From NCBI GenBank assembly GCA_014529385.2, contig CM043959.1, positions 12,334,309-12,398,308 on the forward strand: 64,000 nucleotides of DNA, read 5' to 3'. The stretch's first letter is position 1, and each line of letters opens with the position of its first letter. The DNA is from Adiantum capillus-veneris (lineage: Eukaryota > Streptophyta > Polypodiopsida > Polypodiales > Pteridaceae). Position numbers and translations under genes: made by a program. This document shows, piece after piece, positions 43,764 through 54,143 of this stretch. Below the pieces are notes generated by a model, which was not told the DNA's origin, ran no database searches, and saw only the letters and a list, made by a program, of their open reading frames with translations.

Positions 43764-45217
43764 TCCATTGACATGGCTTCCTTATAGCAGGAAGGCTCTC
43801 CACAATCTGTCAACATAATGTAGTCCAATGAGGTAGTAAATCTATCAGGAGGCCTTGAAACTCTTGTAGACCTTCTAATAACTGCTTGAGCCGGTTGTCC
43901 CTCAGCAACATCTTGTACTACAAGAGGATTCTGTACTTGTTGTCTGACATTAGGCACTTCAGTCCTATTGTGGACAATTCCATCTTCTTGGAAGATAACT
44001 CTCCTGACGTCCACTGTATGCACAGGCTTCTTATGCATCTTTTCTTCATTGAGGTATACGTCATTACTGCGAACTATCCTTTTAGCTTCACGATCCCATA
44101 ACCAAAATCCCATCTCGCTAAGATTGCCATAGCCAAGAAATATGAATTTCTTTGACTTAGGAGCCAACTTGCTTCGAAACTCCTTTGGAACATGGCAATA
44201 CGCTTCACAACCAAAGACTCTAAGATGCTTGTAAGAAGGTGGCTTCCCAGACCAAAGCTCTTCAGGTACCTTCTCATCTAAAGCCTTGTTAGGAGATCTA
44301 TTAATAAGATGGATAGCAGCTGCTAACGCTTCCGCCCAAAATCCATTAGGCAACTCTGCATTAGACAACATGCTATGTAACTTCTCTTGTATGGTACGGT
44401 TCATCCTCTAAGCAACACCATTTTGTGGAGGGTTATATGGAGCAGTCAACTCTCTTTTGATACCTTTGGAATCACAAAAATTCTGAAAGGCTTTAGTGAC
44501 ATACTCACCACCATTGTCTGACCCCAAGCACTTTACTTTCTTGCCAGACTGATTCTCCACTAATGTCACAAAATTTTGAAATTTTGAAAGAACTTTATCC
44601 TTCTTCCTGAGAGGATATACCCACACTTTCCTTGAGAATTCATCAATGAATGTAACAAAGTACAATGAACCTCCCATGGATACGTTAGGCATAGGCCAAT
44701 AGACATCACTATGCACTAACTCTAATGGCTCACTTTTTTGAGTGCTTCCCCTTTTGTGTGGTGAGTGTGTTTGTTTACCATAAAGACAATGCTCACAAAC
44801 TGAAAAGTTTGAGAAATTGAAGCCATGCACATAACCAGGACGAGATAAGGTTTTCATTCCCTTTTGAGACATATGTCCTCACCGGCGATGCCACAAAGAA
44901 ACACTTGGCTGCTCGGTTACACAAATTACATGGTTTTTAACATTGGATACATGTAGCATGTACAAAGTCCTAGACTTTGAACCATGTGCTACCACTAAAG
45001 AACCTTTGGTGATCTTCCACAAACTATCACCAAATGTGCAATAATATCCTGCATCATCCAATTGTCCTGTACTAATCAAGCTTTTGGTAAGCTTCGGCAC
45101 ATGTCTCACATTCTTGAGCATGAATGAAGAACATTCTGAAATTTCAGCCGCACGTCACCGACACCAACTATGTCGCAAGCAAAATCATTGCCAAGACGAA
45201 CACGACCTTTACGGGCT
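43764..45217 (-). pseudogene. Ty1/copia pol: pre-integrase, integrase and start of RT
   Basis: Minus-strand order: ARKGRVRLGNDF, NVRHVPKLTKSLISTGQLDDAGY, the HHCC zinc domain (LWHRR..GHMS, CEHCLYGK), integrase core with HSDV, FVTFIDEFSRKVWVYPL and SDNGGEY, GKPPSYKHLRVFGCEAY, IFLGYG, and RSTRVSRPPDRF before CYKEAM at the RT start. Integrase would insert cDNA. The third catalytic residue, normally the E of GVAERMNR, is replaced by TAG at 44408-44410. The right end continues without loss in 54144 beyond the 8.9-kb insertion. Confidence 0.92.
45213..45217. repeat. Target-site duplication GGGCT, left copy
   Basis: GGGCT at 45213-45217 is repeated exactly at 54144-54148, flanking the 8.9-kb LTR element. 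Confidence 0.92.
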
Positions 45218-45518
45218 TGTTAACCCTCACGACACACGGACACCCATCACCTACGACGGACGTGTATTATGTATTTGGTAGAGTCGAGTACTGGGCTTGT
45301 CGGACCAATAGGAAAAGGGTAAGAGTGATCGCCAATGAGAGGCGCACTTTAACTTGGACATTCAAGGGATTAGTTGGCTAAGCATGGGCGCCCAAGTGTG
45401 AATGGGGTGAGCTCCTATAAAAGCCAACTAAACCTAATTTTTACTCATTCTCTCATTTGTGCAATTGAAGAGTGCTCTTACTCCATCTCCATCTCCATCT
45501 TCTTCTTCTTCACCTCCT

Positions 45519-45556
<38 letters not shown>

Positions 45557-45807
45557 GGAGAGTGTGTGTGCGATCGAGCATTACGAAGGCACGGCGGCGG
45601 CGAAGCGGTTGAGCGCGGCACGACTGCAGCTTCTTCTTCATTGCGGCGAGGAATCCACCACGAAGGCGAGCGTAGAGCGGTGAGTGACACACCCTTTGTT
45701 TTCTTGAGCTTGCTAGTTTAGGCTTGTTGTGTGCTTGGAGCCGTTTGTGGCTCGCATACGGTGTATTGGCAAGTCCCTTGCTTCGACAGTGCGGCAAGGA
45801 GCGCACA
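45218..45807 (+). repeat. 5' LTR of the Gag-protease element
   Basis: It starts TGTTAACCCTC and ends GGAGCGCACA. The TATA box is CTATAAAAG (about 45415-45423), followed about 110 bases later by a TG/GA microsatellite (45522-45561). The open frames across it are not conserved proteins. Confidence 0.92.
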
Positions 45808-45828
45808 TTTTTGGCGCCGCTGCCGGGG
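45808..45828 (+). other. Primer-binding site, Asp-tRNA type
   Basis: TTTTTGGCGCCGCTGCCGGG directly follows the LTR and resembles the TGGCGCCGTTGCCGGG site of Tat/Athila/Ogre-type plant gypsy elements (established knowledge). Confidence 0.85.
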
Positions 45829-46766
45829 ATATGCCCTACACTAAGCTCGGTTAGCACTTTACGCTTTCTTCTGGTGCAATTTCTATCATAGGAAAGGCAG
45901 GGAAGGAGTGTGTGGAGATTTCTGTTTTTTGCGTTTTCTACATTTGCTGTCAAGTATCAATTTCTGCTATTGTCTGCGTTTTTTCAATTTCTGCAATTTC
46001 TGCATTTTCAAGTTTGGCGTTTTCAATTTCTGCAATTTTCTGCATTTCTGCGTTTTTTTAATTTTCTGTAATTTCTGCATTTTCTGCATTTCTGCGTTTT
46101 TTCAATTTCTGCGTTTTCTTAAATTTCTGCATATCTGCGTTTTCTGCAATTTCTGCATATCTGCGTTTTCAATTTCTGTTAAAAAAAAAATAATTCTGGA
46201 AAAAAAAAAATATGTTCTATAAAAAAAAAGGGAAAAGAAAATTCGGAAATTAAAAACGCGAGTGAGCGGGCGGCGAAATTTTTCGAAAATAAAAAACGTG
46301 ACTCTTAAAACGGACGGGTTGGTTTGTATAAAAGATAGATCGGGATCATTTTCCCAAGCCCAAGCCCAAGCCCAGGCCCAGGCCTCAGTCCTCAGTCTTA
46401 TGATATATACTAGACTCACTCTTATATATATACCCTACTCCCTCAAGAGAGAATGAGAGCATGTGGGACAAGTCCTCCACTCTCCTCCTTTCTCTTCCCA
46501 CTTGCACCCTTAGACTTTCTAGTTTGGGCCTAGTTCCCTACTGGAAATTGACAGTTTTAGGGATTCCGAGGGCATAGAGTGACCAAACGGAGGGCTGTAA
46601 AGCACGGCACGACCCTCTGATCGATACGTTCGTTTCGAGCCATCACACGGCCCATTCCACGACACGCTCTAAAAAATCTAGCAAAAAAACAAACAAAAAA
46701 CACGCTAAAAACTAGTCACAAGGCTTCCTAGAGCAGCTTTTTGACACCTTAGGGTATCAAAAGCAC
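45829..46766 (+). repeat. Leader with TTTCTGC repeats
   Basis: Between about 45920 and 46180 the phrase TTTCTGCATTT / TTTCTGCGTTTT recurs more than a dozen times. Later come A-rich runs and a CCCAAG hexamer array (46353-46383). The stretch is non-coding and about 940 bases long. Confidence 0.75.
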
Positions 46767-49325
46767 ATGCACTTACGCTCTGGGCGGGTGCTAGAACACG
46801 AGCATATTGAGAGTGCCTCTGTTCATACGGACACCCATTACCCATCCACGATAAGCTCTAGACCCTCAGCGGGGACACAAGGTAGCACCACCCAAGACCC
46901 TAAAATAGCCGCTAGTGATTCCTCCTCCGACTCAGAAATCATGGAAGCATACCCTACCCAAAACACTGAGAGAGAAGGCCATGCACCTCCCGAAGCTCCA
47001 CAGCCTAGTACTAGTATGTTTAGTCGTTTCATGGAAACATTAGGTAGAGCTACTCGCTCGGAACCTGATGCAAATGAAGCACACGAAGGGGGTGGGGAAG
47101 TGGACTCTCCTTTCACATCGCACGTGGACTCCACACCCCCAAAGAGTGTCCATGTGGATATCCTACCAACTTCTTACCAAGAAGGCCCTGTTGAGCTGCC
47201 TCCTTCAGAAGTTCCCTCTAGAGTACCGTTGGTGACAAGTAAAACCACGGGGAGCAACATTGCTTCTACCTCACAAGAAACCGTTAACACGTCGACTCTA
47301 GAAGGATTGTTCATTAATGATCATTGGACATACGACCTCCACACTGAGGTGTTGACGGATCTACACTCTGGCCACGCCTACCATGTAGGATGGATAGAGA
47401 TTGTACAATCCACCTCTAGTGCCACGAGCATCGAAGATCAACAGAAAATGATCTGTAATGTTATCCATGGCATTATTCAATCAGAAAGGCAAAACCGAGG
47501 GGTAAATATGCTCTCAACTGGCCCCATGAGATTTCTGGATATGAGTAAGGCTCAACAGCCTACTCTATCACAAATGGAGACTCCTCTAATGAGCCCCATG
47601 GACCCATCTTACGTCATTTCACCTGGGGTCTCTATGCAATCTGAGCCTCCGAGCGAAAACTTTAGCTTCCCTAACTTGGCTCAACCCTCTATTAAGGAAA
47701 ACCCAGTGCTCACTCCAGGGATAAGCCTGACAGAGAATGTACCGATGACATCTACGGTTAGCGCAGTGCCACTACCTAGTGTCGTAGTACCTAATATGGG
47801 GCCTCGACCATATGTGCCTCTAGCCCCTTATGCACACATGGCCCCCACACATCCAATTGTACCACTTGCTTATGCTCCTCGAGTGCCGCTCCCTAGCCCT
47901 TATCCGAGTGGACCTATGCCCGATTATGTTCCATATCCTGCATCATCTACACATATGCCAAGACCGGCACCCGTCCCTCTCCCACATATGATTCCAAGAG
48001 TACCTCCACCGGCCCTGCCTCCTCACATAGGTGACTTGGCAGCGTTTGCTCAAACCATAGGTCGATCTATCGCGGAAAATATGCGTCATGCATCTGATAG
48101 AGAGCCTAGAAGTAAGGCAGTACAAATTGCCAAACTCACGCAAAAATTCAATGGGGACGAAGATGCTAGAAAACACATTGAAGTGTTTGAACAAGTATGT
48201 GATTCCTTAGGGGAACGCAACGAACTACATAAGTGCAATGCCTTAAGCTTGACATTAAGTGGGAAGGCTGGAGATTGGTATAGGACCCTAAGGGTGGACG
48301 AGAAAACAATCTACCCTACCCTTCGAAGGTTGTTTCTAAAGGAGTACATACGAGAAGGTGTGCTTTGGGGTGTAGCATCTCAGCTACAGAAGGCCGAACG
48401 TAAGGAAGGAGAGTCAGTAAGGGACTTCATTAGTCGTCTAAAGCACTTAAACTCTCGCTGCCCTGTAAATGAGCGCTTCAACAATAACCAACTGCTTGAT
48501 CGATTCATTCGAGGGTTGAGGAATGAAGGAATCTATAATGGACTAGTGATTAGAGGTATCACAACCTGGGAAGATGTCACTGCCAATGCAATCCAATTAG
48601 AGGACAACTTGATGATAGCAGGCATGAGGGTGTCTACTGACACGAGATCCACTAGCTCACAAGCCATTGAGTATGAACCCATGACTGCAAAGCCCATTGC
48701 CAATGAGCCAAAGGTATTTGAGACATTCTTGACAGACCTCACCAAGGCAATCCAAGAGTCTCTTAAGGATAATCGACCCCCTCAAAATAGTCACATGTAT
48801 CCAAGAAGGGAGCAACAATGGTGTTCCATTTGCTTAGGCCCACATAGCACTAGTGAGTGCCCTACGTTTAGAGTAAAATTTAATGGAACTTGCAACGCAT
48901 GTGGTAGGTATGGTCACCAAGCTAAGGATTGTTTAATGATCAAACGTATGATGGCAAATAGACCACCTGTAGCTTGGACGGATGCGCCTCGAGCTCCTGT
49001 ATTGATGCCTACTCCACCTGTTGAGCAACTACCGCAACACATGGTCCCTAGATCTCAAAATGTTGTACAAGCTACACCGTTACCACCTCCTGTGCTAGGA
49101 CCGCAGCCCCCGCATCCAAGAGTCGCCCCTATGAACCAAGTGGGTTGCGAGCCATCTAATGCTTATGCAGATGACTGTGAGGAGGAAATAGACACTAGTA
49201 TTGCCTACGGACTTGATACATTGGAAGAATGTCCTATATACTACATGGAAGATTGTTGGGGACAAGTCAAGCCGGTTTATCAAGCTGCTGCTCTCGCATC
49301 CAGAGGTCAAAATATCAACACCTAG
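46767..49325 (+). CDS. Gag polyprotein of the Tat-like element
   Basis: The 852-codon frame starts with MHLRSGRVLEHEH. N-terminal half: Ser/Thr/Pro-rich linker, then a Pro/Met/Tyr-rich stretch (residues 330-430). The retrotrans_gag core spans about residues 450-620, with KFNGDEDARKHIEVFEQVC, GKAGDWYRTL, EGVLWGVASQLQKAERKEGE, VRDFISRLKHLNSRCP and LLDRFIRGL. Two zinc knuckles follow: CSICLGPHSTSEC (C-x2-C-x3-H-x4-C, near residue 690) and CNACGRYGHQAKDC (C-x2-C-x4-H-x4-C, near 712). Gag assembles the particle around element RNA. The frame ends at TAG 49323-49325 but continues open beyond it with two more knuckles, so the stop may be a mutation or a readthrough point. Confidence 0.88.
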   Translation: MHLRSGRVLEHEHIESASVHTDTHYPSTISSRPSAGTQGSTTQDPKIAASDSSSDSEIMEAYPTQNTEREGHAPPEAPQPSTSMFSRFMETLGRATRSEPDANEAHEGGGEVDSPFTSHVDSTPPKSVHVDILPTSYQEGPVELPPSEVPSRVPLVTSKTTGSNIASTSQETVNTSTLEGLFINDHWTYDLHTEVLTDLHSGHAYHVGWIEIVQSTSSATSIEDQQKMICNVIHGIIQSERQNRGVNMLSTGPMRFLDMSKAQQPTLSQMETPLMSPMDPSYVISPGVSMQSEPPSENFSFPNLAQPSIKENPVLTPGISLTENVPMTSTVSAVPLPSVVVPNMGPRPYVPLAPYAHMAPTHPIVPLAYAPRVPLPSPYPSGPMPDYVPYPASSTHMPRPAPVPLPHMIPRVPPPALPPHIGDLAAFAQTIGRSIAENMRHASDREPRSKAVQIAKLTQKFNGDEDARKHIEVFEQVCDSLGERNELHKCNALSLTLSGKAGDWYRTLRVDEKTIYPTLRRLFLKEYIREGVLWGVASQLQKAERKEGESVRDFISRLKHLNSRCPVNERFNNNQLLDRFIRGLRNEGIYNGLVIRGITTWEDVTANAIQLEDNLMIAGMRVSTDTRSTSSQAIEYEPMTAKPIANEPKVFETFLTDLTKAIQESLKDNRPPQNSHMYPRREQQWCSICLGPHSTSECPTFRVKFNGTCNACGRYGHQAKDCLMIKRMMANRPPVAWTDAPRAPVLMPTPPVEQLPQHMVPRSQNVVQATPLPPPVLGPQPPHPRVAPMNQVGCEPSNAYADDCEEEIDTSIAYGLDTLEECPIYYMEDCWGQVKPVYQAAALASRGQNINT

Positions 49326-50885
49326 GCTAGGAGGCCACCTCTTCAATGCTACGAGTGTGGTGGACCACATCGAGCAGCGGAGTGCCCTATTAGGCTGCAA
49401 AGGAATGCTGCACAAATGCAAATGAATCAAGGGAGCACGTCTGCAATGCCAATACTCACATGTAATCGTTGTGGCATAGATCACTTGATTGCCCAATGCC
49501 CCTATAACCCAAATGCGCCTAAAATCACACCCCTAAATTTGGTCGAAATTGCTAGTGTGACATCGCCAATACCACCCGTCGCACCTGCTTATGCGATTAC
49601 ACGGTCCATGCTTCAAGGGCCAGGCCATATCCTCGAAGAGAGAGATACCATTTCAGTTATCCAAGCAAAGAAAAAGAAGACACGAAGGAAGAAGTCGCAG
49701 AATACGGAAAATTCAAAGCCAAGTTCCAAAACAAACATAGGAACAGGAGATGACCCCGTGTATATGAATGACCTCGAGGATGATTCAGATTCAGTCGAGA
49801 CAATGGAGACTAGAACCAATACCACAAAGGGAAAGACCGACAAGGAAAACCGTAACATGGGACCAAATGAAAACCGAATAAGAGAAAACCATAAAGAGCC
49901 TCTGAAAACACCACAAGTGTTTCCAAATCCAATCCAAGACCCCCAAGATAAACCGCAGGGGCAAAAAGGGAAGAATCGTAAAAAGAAGATTGGGACGTAC
50001 CCAAACCCAGTAGACGAGATTGAGCAGGTGAAACATCTAAGAGGTTTAGTGGAGGAGACTCAAAGGAAACTAGAACCAGAACCCATGCAGGTCAAAATTC
50101 ATGACACAGTGTTTCCCACGCAAGTTCATCCACCCCACATGAACCATAGACCGTTAGCCATATCTAGTATCATCCAAGAAGGGAGTGAGGACGGGACATC
50201 AGAAAGTGAGCATACACCCTTCTTGTTGGAAAGGATGTTTAACGAAGGAATACCTGATCCCATTGAGGAATATGAGATTCCATCCTCACCAGTTCCTAGT
50301 CAAGGACCTACACCCTGCAAAACGCCAATGAATGTTGCCAAACTAGTGGACTTCATGTCTTCTGAGGTCCGAACCACGATCATAGCAAAGCTGTATGGAG
50401 ATCCTGAGTTATTCCTTGCACTTCGAGCATTCCTTAACGGAGAGCTACGAACGGGATTACCGCAGTTTGCGCAACCAAATAGGCCTGACTCGATTATGAT
50501 TGATGAGGAAAATCATGTGCAATCACTTGACTTAGATGGACACGAGTCTGTGATCGAGGTACCCATTAACGAATTAGGGCAGTATTTTGAAGGCGACGAG
50601 TCTAATGTGACCCTACCCATCACTACCAAGGGATTAACTATAAAGGGAATTCTTGATGGTGGTGCGGGAGTTAGCATCGTTACAAAAGATTGTTGGGAAT
50701 CCATGGGAAAACCCCGCCTCAGTGTTACTAACATTGTGGTAAAGATGGCAAATGGTACCATAGCCAAACCTATGGGGATGCTCAAGGATCTTAAGATCAA
50801 AGTTCTAGGACACAAGGTACGACATACGTTCATTGTAATGGATTTCTCTAAACACCTTATGTCATATGAAATGATTTTAGGATGA
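49326..50885 (+). pseudogene. Gag tail (zinc knuckles 3 and 4) and retropepsin
   Basis: This lies in the same frame as the Gag ORF after its TAG. Knuckles CYECGGPHRAAEC and CNRCGIDHLIAQC again have three residues between the second C and H. A Lys/Arg-rich linker (KKKKTRRKKS) and a long charged, Pro-rich spacer follow. The retropepsin lies at about residues 1290-1373 of the joint frame: GILDGGAGVSIVTK at the active site (D-G-G-A instead of D-S/T-G-A, as is usual in this lineage), KMANGTIAKPMG, and HLMSYEMILG at the C-terminus. TGA at 50883-50885 stands where GRP is expected, a likely CGA to TGA change. The protease would release Gag parts. Confidence 0.82.
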
Positions 50886-51743
50886 CCATTCATGAGGGAA
50901 GCACAAATGGTTCACGATTGGTCTAAAAATCATGTCTATTTGCAATTCCAAGACTCTGTCCTTAGAGTGGATTTGGTGACTGGTAAGGTACACCCCTTAG
51001 GGAGTAAAACCATTATTGATCATCGCTCTGACACCACAGTTCACTCGGCCCCACTACAATATTGTTACACTTGTAAGAAGGATACAGACATTGGCCAAGA
51101 TTCTCCTTATATGGATATCCTACCTGGGATGACTGAGTCGGACAATGTGGATTGGGTACACCTAGCTGCAACCATAGACACTTGGGGAAATAGGGGGACG
51201 ACCTGGGTAACACCTGAGGGGGATGAATTGCCTATACCCTTAAATATGCTACAAGCAATGCATATCGCTTCCGAGAAGACTCATCCTAATGTAACGAAGA
51301 AAACATACAAGTGGGTCCCTAAAGCTTCTTTAGTGACCATACCTAGTGCTAAAAAACAGAAGCCTTGTAAGAAACGTACCACTCGCTCCAAGAAAAGTAA
51401 GAAAATGTTGCGATGGATCCCTAAACGACTATTGGAAGCCCAAGGCTACTATCAAGGAAATGATCAAATCTGGGTGCCAAAACGTAGATTGTGCTCTTAC
51501 CTATCACCTGACCCAAGTGAGCCCAATCCCGTAGCTCCAAAACGAATCAATGATCGTGAAAAGAAAAAAATCACAGAATGCTACACACCCGCTCCCGAGC
51601 TAGTTTGGGTACCAAAGAAAGAACGATTTGTTCCACCTAGCTCAGGAAGGGGGGAGTCCCATGAAGCTTCTAGCTCCTCATGTAATACATCCAGAGGTAA
51701 AAGCTTCTACACAGCCTCCATCTATAGTAGTGGACCTCCATGA
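50886..51743 (+). pseudogene. Post-protease region with repeated W-V/I-P-K motifs
   Basis: Still in the same frame. After MVHDWSKNHVYLQF (the usual post-protease linker) comes a stretch without RT. It holds four W-[VI]-P-K motifs: YKWVPKASL (about 51309), LRWIPKRLL (about 51411), IWVPKRRL (about 51469) and LVWVPKKERF (about 51603), embedded in Lys/Arg-rich sequence such as KKQKPCKKRTTRSKKSKK. It ends with TGA at 51741-51743 after a Ser-rich tail. No known domain name comes to mind. The basic, tryptophan-spaced design suggests nucleic-acid or chromatin contact, which is inference. Confidence 0.6.
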
Positions 51744-53546
51744 AGCTACAAAGGAATCCACCCCTCCCAGTGTTCAAGAATCACCTGATGAACCACTTCA
51801 AGTTTGATCCTGGGAGAGTACCTTACCACCCTTGCAACTTGACGAGGCACCTAGGGTACTAGAAAACTACTGGCAAAAATCCTCACCTATTACCAATTGG
51901 AACAATTGGTTTCAAAGGGTGACAAGCTCATTTCAAATGGTATGATCTACCCAAGGAAGGGGGGAGTGTTTGCTGACAGTCATCATTCATTTGTTTCCCT
52001 CTCAACCTTTTTCCCTGACCTCTTAATCTCCGATCTTAGGGAATGTACATATAAAGCTCTATACTCACAAAAAAAAAAAAAAAAAAGGAGCAAGAGCAAT
52101 TAGCAAATGAGTATGCGCATTAAAAGTCAAAACATTGACTCAGACCTACACATTTACATCTGGTACAGTGAAACAGAAACCTATGCCATAAAACACCTTT
52201 GATCCTCATCACTTGAGTGATGGAGGGTAGGTAAGATTAGTACGATAGAGTGTTTCTGTTTTAGAGTTGAGAGATTAGCAAAGTTCTCTTTTCCCACTGA
52301 TGTGCCTCCTAAAGGTATTGTTTTTGTTTCCTAGTGTGTACAGGAGCGTGTTGCTATTGATAGGATTTGGACCTTCATGGAACCTTCAAATCAAGCGCGA
52401 CCATCAACACAAACAGGTGTTTCTTGTCCATTAGCATTGCCCTTATCTTTTTGCATCTATGATTGTCTGCTTTGATTGTGATTGGTAGCATAATATTCAG
52501 CGCATTGGCTTAGTATCAAACATTTAATTCAATGCAATCTTTTGTCATAATCACTTGTTTAGGGGTAAAAATCAAGCAGTCCGACTAAGCTAGTTTGACC
52601 AAGCTAGGTATTAGAGATCTTCTCTTAATACCATGGGGAATGCCTTCCTAATAAGCAATGGTTACTTAGGTTCTTAATCTGATTTAGGCAGCATTGTATG
52701 AAATGTACTAGGGCTTTCTAGTGGGCTTAACCCTATTGACCTTTAGCTTAAGTATTATAAAGGGAGTTTACTAATGTGATGAGCCTGGGGAGTGTAACAA
52801 TGTTATATGACCCCCCAAAGTTACAAAATTTAAATGCTGAAAATGAACAAGCAAAAATCAAAGTGCCACAATGTAAAATTTTAAGCTGGAAGAGAAATCT
52901 CAGCTTGATTTGGTACTTCACTCACATGTATTGCCTATGGTACTAGAGCCCTAGAGGTTCCCAGTGTGGGCGCTTTTCCTTGAAAAGCAAAAAACCCAAG
53001 GCATACAAAATAAGCACCCACTTCAAAATTGAATCAGTGTGAAAAGAGCTTGGGGGGTCAAAGAAAAAGTAATCAGACAGGCGATGATTTCATGAGAAAT
53101 TCCTTTTATGGTAGCTTAACTACAAGGTTTTCTAGATATAGCCTCTAGTCAGCCCTCGAACATGAATACTTGGCTCTCGCGATTAAACAACTTAATTGAC
53201 CACAGAAAATTAAGAAGCTTACCCATGGTATTAACATTCGATCTCTAGTGCCTTTTGACCGTCATATTAGTGACCCTAGACTTGTTTAATTTTCTACCTG
53301 TACATCTGTTTATGCATTTGATTACATTGCAATTTAATGTTCATTGCTATCAAATTGTTTGAAATTCTTTTACCAATCAATTTGTCTACCTAAAACTGCA
53401 TATGATTTTTAAGAGAATGCAATTACTGTGCCAATGTTGTTTGATTTTGCAGTGACTGAAGAAGGTTAAGGACATTCATCTCAAATGCTCTTCCACCTCG
53501 ACGAACCAGCTTCAACTCAATAGCTTCCGAGGACGGAATCTACATC
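51744..53546 (+). other. Non-coding 3' part of the Gag-protease element
   Basis: No frame longer than about 70 codons and no RT, RNase H or integrase motif in any frame. A run of 18 A lies at 52069-52086. AT content rises after 52100. In full-length Tat-like elements this space would be filled by more than 3 kb of pol. Confidence 0.7.
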
Positions 53547-53559
53547 AAGAAGGGGGACA
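53547..53559 (+). other. Polypurine tract
   Basis: AAGAAGGGGGACA directly precedes the TGTTAACC start of the 3' LTR. Confidence 0.8.
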
Positions 53560-53860
53560 TGTTAACCCTCACGGCACACGGACACCCATCACCTACGACG
53601 GACGTGTATTATGTATTTGGTAGAGTCAGGTACCGGGCTTGTCGGACCAATAGGAAAAGGGTAAGAGTGATCGCCAATGAGAGGCGCACTTTAACTTGGA
53701 CATTCAAGGGATTAGTTGGCTAAGCATGGGCGCCCAAGTGTGAATGGGGTGAGCTCCTATAAAAGCCAACTAAACCTAATTTTTACTCATTCTCTCATTT
53801 GTGCAATTGAAGAGTGCTCTTGCTCCATCTCCATCTCCATCTTCTTCTTCTTCACCTCCT

Positions 53861-53893
<33 letters not shown>

Positions 53894-54143
53894 GAGAGTG
53901 TGTGTGCGATCGAGCATTACAAAGGCACGGCGGCGGCGAAGCGGTTGAGCGCGGCACGACTGCAGCTTCTTCTTCATCGCGGCGAGGAATCCACCACGAA
54001 GGCGAGCGTAGAGCGGTGAGTGACACACCTTTTGTTTTCTTGAGCTTGCTAGTTTAGGCTTGTTGTGTGCTTGGAGCCGTTTGTGGCTCGTATACGGTGT
54101 ATTGGCAAGTCCCTTGCTTCGACAGTGCGGCAAGGAGCGCACA
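53560..54143 (+). repeat. 3' LTR of the Gag-protease element
   Basis: Nearly identical to 45218-45807. Substitutions seen include ACGACAC/ACGGCAC, TACTGGG/TACCGGG, CTTACTCC/CTTGCTCC, CGAAGGC/CAAAGGC, CATTGCGG/CATCGCGG and CGCATAC/CGTATAC. TATA at about 53757-53764. The GGGCT duplication follows. Confidence 0.92.

Larger units (their letters stand above)
45218..54143 (+). mobile_element. 8.9-kb Tat-like LTR element with Gag and protease but no RT or integrase
   Basis: The element has two LTRs (590 and 584 bases, differing at about ten substitutions plus microsatellite length), TGTTAACC...GCACA ends, an Asp-tRNA-type primer site, a polypurine tract and a perfect 5-base target duplication. It sits in the pre-integrase codons of a minus-strand copia element. 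Coding is one frame from 46767 to 51743 with two stops. From 51744 to 53546 there is no coding, so no reverse transcriptase, RNase H or integrase could be made. It must have used enzymes of a related element. The LTR similarity makes it one of the youngest insertions here. Confidence 0.9.

Noticed and set aside
45374-45953. Open frames of 74-147 codons in LTRs, repeated at 53787-54142
   Set aside because: They overlap the TATA box and the microsatellite of the LTR. Their repetition is due to the LTR pair, not to a gene family.
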